Assembly (NCBI GenBank): GCA_947169885.1
Contig: CAMVRM010000004.1
Coordinates: 1-64,000, forward strand
Direction of reading: 5' to 3'
DNA: 64,000 bases
From: an uncultured Ruminococcus sp.
GTDB taxonomy: Bacteria; Bacillota; Clostridia; Oscillospirales; Ruminococcaceae
Shown here: in pieces, positions 47,426-57,091 of the stretch
How positions within the stretch are numbered: the first letter of the stretch is position 1
Layout: each line of letters begins with the position of its first letter
Made by a program: the position numbers and the translations under genes
The notes under the pieces: generated by a model
The model's input: only the letters and a program-made list of their open reading frames with translations
The model's database searches: none
What the model was told of the DNA's origin: nothing

Positions 47426-48376
47426 TTATGTAATAACTTTTGTCTGCCGTATCTCGGGGATAAAATACTTTTCTTCGATACATATGCGCTCTGTTATCAT
47501 GCGCTCACGCAGACGGCGCTGAGTTTCATTTTCTTCAAGAAACGCCGCAATGTCCTCTCCCATGGGAAACATCTCGCCGACTGCCGCTTCGTAATAATAA
47601 AGCTGTCCGTCAGAGCCGAGATAATAATAAGGCTGTTCTTCTGCCGTGCCGTCATGATAGCCGTGCGTGATAAGCCCCACGAACAGTTTTCCCTCGGTGC
47701 AGAAATTGTCATTGCCCGCACCGAAAAGATAATAATGTGTTCTGTCGGGAGAACCGTCCGCTTTGTCAAACGGCACATCTATCAAAAATTTCGCAGGGTC
47801 ATAAAGCTGAACACGTCTGCCGTCATACTCGGCGATGAGCGCTTTCATCTGTTCGGTAAGCACGCACTCTGCAAGCGCTGTCGGTTCTCCGACTTCAATG
47901 CCGTTTTCCATATACGGTTCTTCGGGAAGATCGGACTTCATGAGCGCTTCAAGCCCCGAGAACACACGTTCTATCTGTTCTTCAAGCCGTGGAATGTCCT
48001 GCTCGGGAAGCTCATGCCCCAGACTGCGGCGCTCACGGTATCTTGCAAGCAGTTCTTCCAGTTCCTCGATGCTGAACCGCACGAACCACTTGCTTTCAAA
48101 ATTATCGCCGTTATCCAGCATCTTGCTCAGCCGAAAAACTTCACAGATAATATTCTCAAAGAATCTGCTCCCGTCTGCCTGCACAGAATAGCTGAGCGAC
48201 ATGACCTCGCAAGCCATGTTCGCCGCATGAAAGCAGTCAGCGCCCTCTTTCACGAACAGGCGATACAGCCGTTCAAGTTCGGACAAAAGCGTGTCGGCTG
48301 TAAGCGTTGTGAAAGCAATATCATCAGGGCAGGGGAGTTCATCTGCAAATCTGTCCTCCATAAACATACCATTCAC
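47426..48376 (-). CDS. Hypothetical protein (316 aa)
   Basis: Long ORF overlapping the upstream gene by 4 nt; no family recognised. Confidence 0.7.
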   Translation of the reverse strand: MNGMFMEDRFADELPCPDDIAFTTLTADTLLSELERLYRLFVKEGADCFHAANMACEVMSLSYSVQADGSRFFENIICEVFRLSKMLDNGDNFESKWFVRFSIEELEELLARYRERRSLGHELPEQDIPRLEEQIERVFSGLEALMKSDLPEEPYMENGIEVGEPTALAECVLTEQMKALIAEYDGRRVQLYDPAKFLIDVPFDKADGSPDRTHYYLFGAGNDNFCTEGKLFVGLITHGYHDGTAEEQPYYYLGSDGQLYYYEAAVGEMFPMGEDIAAFLEENETQRRLRERMITERICIEEKYFIPEIRQTKVIT

Positions 48377-49014
48377 CTCTTTATCCCCAGTTCCTCAAAG
48401 CACTGTTCGAGCGTGTAGGCGTTCTCGTCACCCTCGGCGGCTTTTTTCTTCTCGAACTGCATCACAAGGCGTGTCAGTTCATCGGGATAATGCTTGTCGG
48501 CAAGTTCTGAGGGCAGTTCGCCGAAACAGCCTGCACGCCTGAAAATATCCGCATAGATCACCGCATCGAGCGCACTTGCGGCAGGCATCTCTTTGCAAAG
48601 CTCAACGCACCGCAGACGGCATTTTTTTGCGTTCACGCTGTCATTTGCATCATCGAACGCCCACGCTCCACGCAGGAACGATGCAAACGCAGTGCCTTTG
48701 TCGCCGTCACGCAGGGCAGTCATGCCGAATCGGTAGTAATCCGCACCGATACCGTCAGGTAGGCGGTTTCCCTCGCAGGTCTTGTATTCGTGGGAATCGA
48801 CAAACTCTCTCGGAACGCTCCTGTCTTTCGGTCCGAACGAAAAACCGCACTCGGGACAGCGGAAGATCTGCCTGTAAAGTTCCGAGCGCATTGGTTCGGG
48901 CGGTCTCTGGTCAAGGTCGAACCAGTCGCCGCTGTTGTCCGACAAGGGCGGGATCGCCGCCGCAAAGACTTTTCCGCAGCAGCCGCATTTTTTTGCAACA
49001 ATTTCCTGTGACAT
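48373..49014 (-). CDS. DUF2225-like zinc-ribbon protein
   Basis: KKCGCCGKVF...FRCPECGFSFGPKD, TPR-like C-terminus. Confidence 0.7.
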   Translation of the reverse strand: MSQEIVAKKCGCCGKVFAAAIPPLSDNSGDWFDLDQRPPEPMRSELYRQIFRCPECGFSFGPKDRSVPREFVDSHEYKTCEGNRLPDGIGADYYRFGMTALRDGDKGTAFASFLRGAWAFDDANDSVNAKKCRLRCVELCKEMPAASALDAVIYADIFRRAGCFGELPSELADKHYPDELTRLVMQFEKKKAAEGDENAYTLEQCFEELGIKR

Positions 49015-49198
49015 TTTTTCTCCTTTAATATTTTTATATTATTATCGGGTAAGTTGAACTTATATACCTTATTATATCATATTATCTTTAATTTTCCAAC
49101 AGTTATTTATCCGTTATATCAAACAAAACGCATATATATTTTTTGTGAAATTTAAACAATAAAAAGCAGTCCCCGAAAATGCAGGAACTGCCTTTATC

Positions 49199-50329
49199 TC
49201 AATCTGAAATAAGCGTTTTTGCGAGCGCACGTCCCAACAGCCTGCCCGACAGCTTGACTTGTTCGAGAGTGTTGCCGTGACTGCCGACTTCCACTAAAAG
49301 TGAACCGTGTGTCAGGTCTTGATTGTAGTGCCTGTAATCGAACAGTATGGGGCGTGTCAGACCACCGAACATCGCCTCGGCGTTTGTCTGGAACTGACAG
49401 GCAAAGCGGAAATTGAGCATATATTCGGGCATACCCATTGTTCCGTCATCGCACCCCGAGATTATCATTATCTGCGCCGCTTCGCCCTCGGGAGTGTCGC
49501 AGACAGGCGCTATCCTCACGCCGTCAGCCGTTTCTATGCCGTCACGGTGAATGTCTATCGCCGCTTTTATCGAAGGGTACTGCGCAAGAAGCTGTGTGAC
49601 TGTTTCACGGCTGGAATCGTAAGCCGCATCGTAACTAGGATAGTCGTGAACGAGCGTGTCATGTATAACGGTTATCCCTGCGGCTTCAAGCTCACGGCAT
49701 ATCTCGTCACCGACTGCCGTTATATTCTTGTCAGGCTCGGTCGTCTTGCCGTAAAAACGGCTGTCATACCAGTCCTTGTCGGTCAGTTCAAAGCTTTCGG
49801 TGGTGTGGGTGTGGTAGATAAGCACCTGCGGCTCGTCCGAACCGACTTCTACCGAAAAAGCCTTTCCGAGCCGTGACTCCTCCAGAAGTTCGGCATTGCT
49901 GTGCCACGTCAGATTGCGCACCTGTGCGCCGCCGTCAAGAGTAAAATACTGCTCGCCTGTGTAGCCGCCGTAAGTCTGCTTGCGTATCTCGCCGTCATGA
50001 CTGTCAAGCACTGTCGGGTAGGGAACAGCGTCAAGCACTTCCTCGGACGGTTTCGGAACAGGTATCTCACTGCCCTCGGGAAGATGAGTCTGTTTTTCTT
50101 CTGCCGCCGCTTCGATGTCAATATCAAGCGCATTCGCACCCACATGGAAACTATCCGAAAGCTTGTACACTTTATTATTGCTATCCAATATTTCACCCTG
50201 AACAGCCGCCTTTGGTATCTCGGGTATTATCTCCCACGCAGAGTATACCGTAAGAGGAACAGCCGCACATACCATAAGTCCTGCCGCCGCCGTTACAAGG
50301 ATATTTTTCGCATCAGCCATTTTCAACAC
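49199..50329 (-). CDS. spoIIP: Stage II sporulation protein P
   Basis: VLIYHTHTTESFE, AIDIHRDGIE, VEVGSHGNTLEQ. Confidence 0.93.
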   Translation of the reverse strand: MLKMADAKNILVTAAAGLMVCAAVPLTVYSAWEIIPEIPKAAVQGEILDSNNKVYKLSDSFHVGANALDIDIEAAAEEKQTHLPEGSEIPVPKPSEEVLDAVPYPTVLDSHDGEIRKQTYGGYTGEQYFTLDGGAQVRNLTWHSNAELLEESRLGKAFSVEVGSDEPQVLIYHTHTTESFELTDKDWYDSRFYGKTTEPDKNITAVGDEICRELEAAGITVIHDTLVHDYPSYDAAYDSSRETVTQLLAQYPSIKAAIDIHRDGIETADGVRIAPVCDTPEGEAAQIMIISGCDDGTMGMPEYMLNFRFACQFQTNAEAMFGGLTRPILFDYRHYNQDLTHGSLLVEVGSHGNTLEQVKLSGRLLGRALAKTLISD

Positions 50330-50377
50330 GCCCTTTCATATATAAACATATTCAGGTACGTGTGTAAATATAACTGC

Positions 50378-51037
50378 TTAAAGACCGAGAAGCCTGTCGA
50401 TAACAGGGCGAACGTCCGCAAGAGTTTCGCAGACAGCTTCAAGCTTTGTCCTTGTTTCGTCATCGGGCTGAGACAGATCGGGTATCATAACGGGAATACA
50501 GCCTGCTCTGAACGCCGACTCTATGCCGTTTGGCGAATCTTCGAGCGCCATGCACTCCGAGGGATCAAGACCAAGCTTCGCCGCACCCATGAGGTAAGTA
50601 TCTGGTTTAGGTTTGCCGTTGGCTATCATGTCGCCGCAGACAAAATCATCGAACCTGTCATAAACGCCCAGCATACCGAGATACCACTTAGTCCGTTCAC
50701 GGTCGGTCGCCGTGCAGACAGCGCAGGCAAGCCCTCTTGCCTTAATGTGGTCGAGCAGTTCGTTAACGCCGGGTTTAGCTTCAATTCCGTTTTGCTTTAT
50801 GAAGTCATTCATAAGAGCCTTTCGGCGATCACGGACAGCGTAGTAATCAAAATCCTGACCGAGTATCCCTTTAAGGTGTGGCTCGGCGTATTTAGGGGAC
50901 ATAGAGCGTATCCCGAGAGCGTGTTCAGGCTTCATATCGAACCCGGCCTCTCTCGCCGCCTGACACCAGAACCGATTGAGCAATTTTTCCGTATCTGTAA
51001 TAAGCCCGTCCATGTCGAACAAAACAGCCTTTAACAT
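50378..51037 (-). CDS. HAD family hydrolase (beta-phosphoglucomutase-like)
   Basis: MLKAVLFDMDGLITDTEKL, CMALEDSPNGIESAFRAGC. Confidence 0.92.
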   Translation of the reverse strand: MLKAVLFDMDGLITDTEKLLNRFWCQAAREAGFDMKPEHALGIRSMSPKYAEPHLKGILGQDFDYYAVRDRRKALMNDFIKQNGIEAKPGVNELLDHIKARGLACAVCTATDRERTKWYLGMLGVYDRFDDFVCGDMIANGKPKPDTYLMGAAKLGLDPSECMALEDSPNGIESAFRAGCIPVMIPDLSQPDDETRTKLEAVCETLADVRPVIDRLLGL

Positions 51038-51054
51038 TTTCAACACCACCAAAA

Positions 51055-51157
51055 ATAAATAAGAGATAAGAAATAAGTGAAAGGATCAACTTACCCTAGG
51101 CGAAACAAAGTAAAAGCGGACACCTTATTTCTTCATTCTTATTTCTTATTTAGGATT
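51055..51157. repeat. Heptad-repeat element with inverted right arm
   Basis: aaataagagataagaaataag ... cttatttcttcattcttatttcttatttagg between galE and HAD genes. Confidence 0.7.
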
Positions 51158-52170
51158 CATAGTCCGTTCGGGTTCTGACGGGTGAAGTTCCAGCCGTCGG
51201 CGCACATTTCGTCGATGCCGTATTTTGCTTCCCAGCCAAAAAGTGCTTTGGCTTTTGAAGCGTCGGCGTAGCACCATGCAATGTCGCCTGCACGTCTGGG
51301 CATTATCTTGTAGGGGAGTTCCTTTCCGCAGGCTTTCTCGAATGCGTGCAGAACGTCAAGCACGCTCGAACCCTTGCCTGTGCCTAAGTTCACCGCTTCA
51401 ACGCCTTTGTGCGAAAGAACATAGTCCACCGCACAAAGATGACCGTTCGCCAAGTCCATAACGTGTATGTAGTCACGAACGCCTGTGCCGTCGGGTGTGT
51501 CGTAGTCGTTGCCGAACACGCCTAAGAACTCACGCTTGCCGATAGCCACCTGCTGGATATAGGGGAAAAGATTGTTGGGTATGCCGTTGGGGTCTTCGCC
51601 CAGCAGACCGCTCTTGTGTGCGCCTATTGGGTTGAAATAGCGCAGAAGTGTGATGCTCCACTCGGGGTCAGCGTTTGCCACGTCCATGAGTATCTGTTCT
51701 ATCATGACTTTTGTGTAGCCGTAAGGGTTGGTGGAAGTGTGTGTCGGCATAGTCTCGACATAAGGCACTGTGTTGTCAACTCCGTAAACGGTAGCGGAGG
51801 AAGAGAATACCATGCGCTTGCAGCCGTGCGCTCTCATAGCCTGAATGAGCATGAGCGTTCCTGTGATGTTGTTGTGATAATATTCAACAGGTTTCTGAAC
51901 GCTTTCGCCGACAGCTTTAAGCCCTGCAAAGTGGATCACCGCATCTATCTTGTTCTCATCGAATATCTTGTTCAGAGCATCAAGGTCAAGAATATCCGCT
52001 TCAACAAATTTGAATTCCTTGCCCGAGATAGTCTTTATGCGTTTTAAAGCTTCGGGCTTTGAGTTTGAGAAGTTGTCAACGATGATGATGCTGTGTCCTG
52101 CACCGAGAAGTTCCACGCAGGTGTGGCTTCCAATAAAGCCTGCACCGCCTGTTACGAGAATGTTTGCCAT
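51157..52170 (-). CDS. galE: UDP-glucose 4-epimerase
   Basis: NILVTGGAGFIGSHTCVELLGAGHSIIIVDNFSNSKPEAL; NPYGYTKVMIEQIL. Confidence 0.97.
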   Translation of the reverse strand: MANILVTGGAGFIGSHTCVELLGAGHSIIIVDNFSNSKPEALKRIKTISGKEFKFVEADILDLDALNKIFDENKIDAVIHFAGLKAVGESVQKPVEYYHNNITGTLMLIQAMRAHGCKRMVFSSSATVYGVDNTVPYVETMPTHTSTNPYGYTKVMIEQILMDVANADPEWSITLLRYFNPIGAHKSGLLGEDPNGIPNNLFPYIQQVAIGKREFLGVFGNDYDTPDGTGVRDYIHVMDLANGHLCAVDYVLSHKGVEAVNLGTGKGSSVLDVLHAFEKACGKELPYKIMPRRAGDIAWCYADASKAKALFGWEAKYGIDEMCADGWNFTRQNPNGL

Positions 52171-52221
52171 GATAATTGACCGCCTTTCTTGTTGTCAGAG
52201 CATATTTATCCCTATAATTAT

Positions 52222-52249
52222 ATTATACTCATAATCTGAGATTTGTCAA
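52222..52249 (-). promoter_or_regulatory. SigA-type promoter for galE
   Basis: Minus strand TTGACA-N16-TATAAT. Confidence 0.7.
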
Positions 52250-52344
52250 GGACTTTTAAACAGATCGCTGAGCTGTATGATAGTGCAGTCTGCATAAACG
52301 GCAGTGTTCATGACTGTTAAGAATCACGAATCTGAAAAAACATA

Positions 52345-52394
52345 TTGACAACGTGTCAGAATAGTGTTATAATATTTATGATGACACGATGTCA
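52345..52394 (+). promoter_or_regulatory. tetR-family gene promoter with two palindromic operators
   Basis: TTGACA-N17-TATAAT; TGACAACGTGTCA (52346-52358) and TGACACGATGTCA (52382-52394). Confidence 0.8.
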
Positions 52395-52444
52395 GAATGC
52401 AATACAAAAATATCTCTTGTCTTAAAAAAAGGTGGTGAATAACA

Positions 52445-53056
52445 ATGCCAAAAGGTTCACCCGAACTGACAGCTTCACGCAGAGAGGAAATCATCAGCGC
52501 CTGCGAAAAGCTGTATAAAACACACAGTTTCAAGGAAATAACGCTCAAAGACATAAGCGCCGAGACAAGCCTTTCACGTCCGTCTGTCTATAATTATTTT
52601 CACACGAAAGAGGAGATCTTCTTAGCGCTTCTTGAACGTGAATACACCGACTGGTCAGATGAACTTTTCAGAATATCACAAAATGAAAGCGTCTCTGCTG
52701 AACAGTTCGCCGATCTGACGGCACGTTCTCTTGCCGAACGTGAACAGCTTCTTAAACTGCTGTCCATGAACCATTATGATATGGAAGAAAACTCTCGTCC
52801 CGAATGTTTAGCTTCTTTCAAAGTCGCTTACGGTAAAACGCTTGATATGATGTATGCTTGTCTTGACCGCTTTTTCCATGAAATAAATAAGGAAAGGTTC
52901 ATATATGTTTTCTTTCCGTTCATGTTCGGTATCTATCCGTATACATCGGTGAGCGAAAAACAGCTGACAGCTATGAAAGAAGCAGAAGTTGACCTGAAAA
53001 TAAAGAGCGTTTACGAACTGGTCTATTCATGTATAATGCAGTTACTGGGGAGGTAA
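52445..53056 (+). CDS. TetR/AcrR family transcriptional regulator
   Basis: HTH: FKEITLKDISAETSLSRPSVYNYFHTKEEIFLALLERE. Confidence 0.93.
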   Translation: MPKGSPELTASRREEIISACEKLYKTHSFKEITLKDISAETSLSRPSVYNYFHTKEEIFLALLEREYTDWSDELFRISQNESVSAEQFADLTARSLAEREQLLKLLSMNHYDMEENSRPECLASFKVAYGKTLDMMYACLDRFFHEINKERFIYVFFPFMFGIYPYTSVSEKQLTAMKEAEVDLKIKSVYELVYSCIMQLLGR

Positions 53057-53062
53057 TTATTT

Positions 53063-54100
53063 ATGAAGTATACAAAACTCGGGAACTCGGAACTTAACGT
53101 TTCACGGATATGTATGGGCTGTATGGGCTTCGGAGATGCGTCAAACGGTCAGCATTCATGGACGCTTGACGAGGAGCATTCCCGTGAGATAATAAAGCAC
53201 GGGCTTGAACTGGGAGTGAATTTCTTTGACACGGCGATAGCTTATCAGTCGGGAACGAGCGAACAGTTTGTCGGCAGAGCGCTCAGAGACTTCGCAAAGC
53301 GTGATGATGTGGTGGTGGCTACTAAATTCCTGCCGAGAACTCCTGCGGATATTGAAGCAGGCATAACAGGTCAGAAACACATCGAGCGCATGATAAACAA
53401 GAGCCTGTCAAACTTGGGGCTTGACTATGTTGATCTGTATATCTATCATATGTGGGACTGGAATACTCCCATATACGATATTTTAGATGGCTTGAACAAC
53501 GCTGTAAAGGCTGGAAAAGTGCGTTATATCGGCATTTCCAACTGCTATGCGTGGCAGATAGCAAAGGCTAATGCGCTTGCGGAAAAAGAGGGCTTTGCAA
53601 AGTTTGTCAGCGTTCAGGGACACTATAACCTTATTTTCCGTGAGGAAGAACGTGAAATGGCAATGTTCTGTCACGAAGATAACATAGCTATGACACCGTA
53701 CAGCGCACTTGCAAGCGGAAGACTGTCACGTCTGCCGAACGAGATCACAAAGCGCTCGGAGGAGGACAGCTACGCAAAGTTCAAGTACGATGCAACAAAA
53801 GCTCAGGACGAAGTTATAATCGGGCGTGTGGCAGAGCTTGCGGAACGTCACGGTGTTTCCATGACGGAAATTTCGCTGTCTTGGCTTCTCACAAAGGTGA
53901 CTGCTCCCGTTGTCGGGGCGACAAAGCTTCACCACATCGAGGGAGCGGTCAAGGCGGTTGATCTTGAACTTGCCGATGACGAGATCGCATATCTCGAAGA
54001 ACCGTATGTTCCGCATCCGCTTGCAGGAGTTATGGCACAGAACAAGCCTGCCGACAAGGACGAAAAGCACGTCTGGTCAACAGGCTCACAGAAAATATAA
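53063..54100 (+). CDS. Aldo/keto reductase
   Basis: LNVSRICMGCMGFGD, NFFDTAIAYQSGTSEQFVGRAL, YVDLYIYHMWDW. Confidence 0.95.
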   Translation: MKYTKLGNSELNVSRICMGCMGFGDASNGQHSWTLDEEHSREIIKHGLELGVNFFDTAIAYQSGTSEQFVGRALRDFAKRDDVVVATKFLPRTPADIEAGITGQKHIERMINKSLSNLGLDYVDLYIYHMWDWNTPIYDILDGLNNAVKAGKVRYIGISNCYAWQIAKANALAEKEGFAKFVSVQGHYNLIFREEEREMAMFCHEDNIAMTPYSALASGRLSRLPNEITKRSEEDSYAKFKYDATKAQDEVIIGRVAELAERHGVSMTEISLSWLLTKVTAPVVGATKLHHIEGAVKAVDLELADDEIAYLEEPYVPHPLAGVMAQNKPADKDEKHVWSTGSQKI

Positions 54101-54116
54101 ACAGGAGGTAATCATC

Positions 54117-54872
54117 ATGAGTGAAAAAATAGTACAGACAGCAGGCAGGGAACAGCTGGGAGAGTTTGCGCCCATGTTCGCACATCTCAATGACGATGTT
54201 CTGTTCGGAGAGGTTTGGAACAACGGCGATATTGACGTGAAAACACGGTGCATCATCACGATAACTGCGCTTATGTCTCAGGGCGTGACGGACAGCTCGC
54301 TGAAATATCACCTTATGAATGCAAAGGCTCACGGAGTTTCGCAAAAAGAGATAACTGCGATCATTACCCATGCGGCTTTTTACACAAGCTGGGCTTTTGC
54401 TTGGGCAGTTTTCAGGCTTGCGAAAGAAGTGTGGGACGAGAACGCACCTGAACTGACAGAAAAGGACAAATATCAGAACAGCATATTCTTCCCGATAGGC
54501 GAGAAGAACCCCTACGGCGAGTTCTTTGTGGGTCAGAGTTATCTTGCGCCTGTTTCGACTGAGCAGGTTTCTGTATTCAACGTGACATTCGAGCCTGCCT
54601 GCCGCAACAACTGGCATATCCACCACGCAAAGAGCGGCGGCGGTCAGATGCTCATATGTGTGGGCGGCAGAGGCTACTATCAGGAGTGGGGCAGGGAAGC
54701 CGTTGAGCTTACTCCCGGAAGCGTTGTGAATATCCCTGCGAACGTCAAGCACTGGCACGGTGCAGCCCCTGACAGCTGGTTCTCGCATTTAGCGCTGGAA
54801 ATAGCAGGCGAGGACGCAGGCACAGAATGGTGCGAGCCTGTATCCGCCGAGGATTACGGAAAACTTAAATAA
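54117..54872 (+). CDS. Carboxymuconolactone decarboxylase-cupin fusion protein
   Basis: CMD-like N-terminus (TRCIITITALMSQGVTDSSLKYHLMNAKAHGVSQKEITAIITHAAFYTSWAFAW) and cupin C-terminus (NWHIHHAKSGGGQMLICVGGRGYYQEWG...HWHGA). Confidence 0.92.
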   Translation: MSEKIVQTAGREQLGEFAPMFAHLNDDVLFGEVWNNGDIDVKTRCIITITALMSQGVTDSSLKYHLMNAKAHGVSQKEITAIITHAAFYTSWAFAWAVFRLAKEVWDENAPELTEKDKYQNSIFFPIGEKNPYGEFFVGQSYLAPVSTEQVSVFNVTFEPACRNNWHIHHAKSGGGQMLICVGGRGYYQEWGREAVELTPGSVVNIPANVKHWHGAAPDSWFSHLALEIAGEDAGTEWCEPVSAEDYGKLK

Positions 54873-55066
54873 AGATAAGAAATAAGAGATAAGAGATATA
54901 AGTATGAACTTTTTCATTTTGTTTTGCTTTACGGTGGACTTGTAGGGGCGGGCATTGCCCGTCCGTGAGCCTGCCTTGGGTCAGCGTGCAAAATGAAAAA
55001 TAACACACAAAATATCTCTTATCTCTTTTTCCGTCCGTGTGCAACAAACGCATACGGACTTCTTAT
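54870..55066. repeat. Heptad-repeat element containing the GTAGGGGCGGGCATTGCCCGTCCG module
   Basis: taaagataagaaataagagataagagatata ... ttgtaggggcgggcattgcccgtccgt ... aaaatatctcttatctc. Confidence 0.7.
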
Positions 55067-56830
55067 TTATATATCGTATTTCAGACTATATTCATCGTAA
55101 GCCTTGCCAACGTCTGAATCCTTGATCGAAGCCTTGATAGCATCGGCGGCGTGTATGCCGTAGTTGTTGGGGTTCACTTCGATAAGCGCTCTGATTATCT
55201 TTGAGCAGTGAACAGCTATTCGTTCAAGATTTGTGAGCAGTTCGCCGAAGCCTGCGCCCTGTCTCAGTGAGCATTCGCCTGCCTGCATACGCTTTACGTG
55301 GTTGAGTTCAGCCGTTCCGCAAAGGTTGTGTATAGAAGCGGTAAGAGCGGCGATCCTGCCGTCAGACTTCCAGTTTTCCTGCGTGTAAGCGTCGATAGTC
55401 AGGTCGAGCGCTTCACGTACTGCCTCGGTTATAACGCTGAGTTCCTTGCCTGCCTGTTCGGAGTAGATGATGTTTTCATCGTGGTTGTCACGGGCAATGA
55501 AAGCGATGTTCATTGCTCTGTCGGTTATGCGCTCAAAGTCAGCGAGCGTGTGCAGATACTTGAACACATCGGCGTTCTGTTCACGTGTGAGTTCTCTGCG
55601 TGAGATGCGCATGAGATATGTGCCGATGTCGTTTTCATATTTGTCGGCGAGCTTTTCATATTTCTGGGTCTTTTCAAAGGCTTCTGTCGAGTAGTTGTTG
55701 AGCGCTTCAAAGCAGCAGTGAACGCTCTTGACAGCTTTTTTCGCCATATCGAATATAGCCGACTTGCTCTGCGAGATAGCGAGCGGAGGATAGGGAATAA
55801 AGCGTTCTTCCAGCGGTATCATGTGAGAATCGGGTTCTTCCACTGTTTTGTCTTTGATGATAAAGCAGGTGAATTTCTCGATAAGCCCTATCATCGGGAA
55901 CAGAACTATAATATTTATCAGTCTGTAAAGAGTGTTGACAGCGGCGATCGTGATAACGTTCATGGTCATATCCATGAAACCGAAGCCGCCTGCAACAGCG
56001 TTTATGATGTAGAACAGCGAACCGCAGATAACAACGCCGAGAACATTTGCAAGAAGATAAACAAAAGAAGTTCGCTTTCCTTCGGTGTTGGCTGCAAGTG
56101 CCGTCAGCAGAACGGGAACAGCCGCACCTATGGAAATGCCGAGAAGTATAGGCAGCGCAGCTTTAAAAGTGATGACACCCGTTGCGGTGAGTGTCTGGAG
56201 AATGCCGACTGCTGCCGAAGAACTCTGGAGAACTGCGGTGAAAGCCGCACCTGCAAGTATACCGAGCAGAGGGTTCGAGAACATCGTTAAGATGTTGACG
56301 AATTTTTCGCTCTGGGAAAGTGGAGCAACGGAACTTGACATCATGTCGATGCCTGCCATAAGCACAACGAAACCGAGAAGAATGTCTCCGACGTTTGATT
56401 TTCGTTTGGAGAAATTTCTCAGCAGAATGCCTGCAACAGCCATGATGCCCATCATCGTTGAGGTGGAAAGCAGAGCCGCAATGCCGCTTCCTCCGTCCAA
56501 CGAGGAAAGCACGATGACCCAGCCTGTTATAGATGTGCCGAGTATCGAACCGAGAATGATACCGATAGCCTGCCTGAACTTCATCATGCCCGAGTTGACA
56601 AAACCGACTGTCATGACAGAAGTCGCCGATGACGACTGTATCACGGCAGTAACGCCCGTGCCGAGCAGGATGCCTTTCAGCGGTGTGTTGGTGAGCTTTG
56701 CGAGGAGCGTTTCAAGTTTGCTTCCTGCGACTCGTTTCAGTCCGTCGCCCATAAAAGCCATACCGAACATGAAAAGAGATATGCCGCAAAGCAGGTCGAA
56801 CAGGTTTGAAATATCCATATTGATCTTCAC
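55067..56830 (-). CDS. Na/Pi cotransporter family protein with PhoU-like C-terminus
   Basis: GDGLKRVAGSKLETLLAKLTNTPLKGILLGTGVTAVIQSSSATSVMTVGFVNSG; second QSSSAAVGILQ. Confidence 0.95.
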   Translation of the reverse strand: MKINMDISNLFDLLCGISLFMFGMAFMGDGLKRVAGSKLETLLAKLTNTPLKGILLGTGVTAVIQSSSATSVMTVGFVNSGMMKFRQAIGIILGSILGTSITGWVIVLSSLDGGSGIAALLSTSTMMGIMAVAGILLRNFSKRKSNVGDILLGFVVLMAGIDMMSSSVAPLSQSEKFVNILTMFSNPLLGILAGAAFTAVLQSSSAAVGILQTLTATGVITFKAALPILLGISIGAAVPVLLTALAANTEGKRTSFVYLLANVLGVVICGSLFYIINAVAGGFGFMDMTMNVITIAAVNTLYRLINIIVLFPMIGLIEKFTCFIIKDKTVEEPDSHMIPLEERFIPYPPLAISQSKSAIFDMAKKAVKSVHCCFEALNNYSTEAFEKTQKYEKLADKYENDIGTYLMRISRRELTREQNADVFKYLHTLADFERITDRAMNIAFIARDNHDENIIYSEQAGKELSVITEAVREALDLTIDAYTQENWKSDGRIAALTASIHNLCGTAELNHVKRMQAGECSLRQGAGFGELLTNLERIAVHCSKIIRALIEVNPNNYGIHAADAIKASIKDSDVGKAYDEYSLKYDI

Positions 56831-57038
56831 CGTATCCTTGATTTGGCGTGAAAATTCTTATACGCCTTTTTCTTCCTATCAAAATATCCCATTTAACGCC
56901 ATTATAAGTATAGCAAAAAATCATCGTTTTGTCAACGCTTTTTTTAAACTTCGATATTTTAGATATATATTTATTGCTGTTATCGCATTTAGATTGTTCT
57001 TTTTATACATCAAAGCGCCGAAAAATACTCCCTATATA

Positions 57039-57068
57039 TTGACAAATGTGTTTAAAATATGATAAAAT
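57039..57068 (+). promoter_or_regulatory. SigA-type promoter
   Basis: TTGACA-N18-TAAAAT. Confidence 0.65.
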
Positions 57069-57091
57069 AACAGCAAAGGAGCGTGATAAAT

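Noticed and set aside
47405-48418. 337-aa plus-strand ORF
   Set aside because: Antisense to 47426..48376. The minus ORF has ordinary protein-like composition and a 4-nt overlap with the upstream gene, so it is preferred.
49901-51034. 377-aa plus-strand ORF
   Set aside because: Antisense across spoIIP and the HAD gene; composition is shadow-ORF-like.
56085-57062. 325-aa plus-strand ORF
   Set aside because: Antisense to the Na/Pi cotransporter gene.
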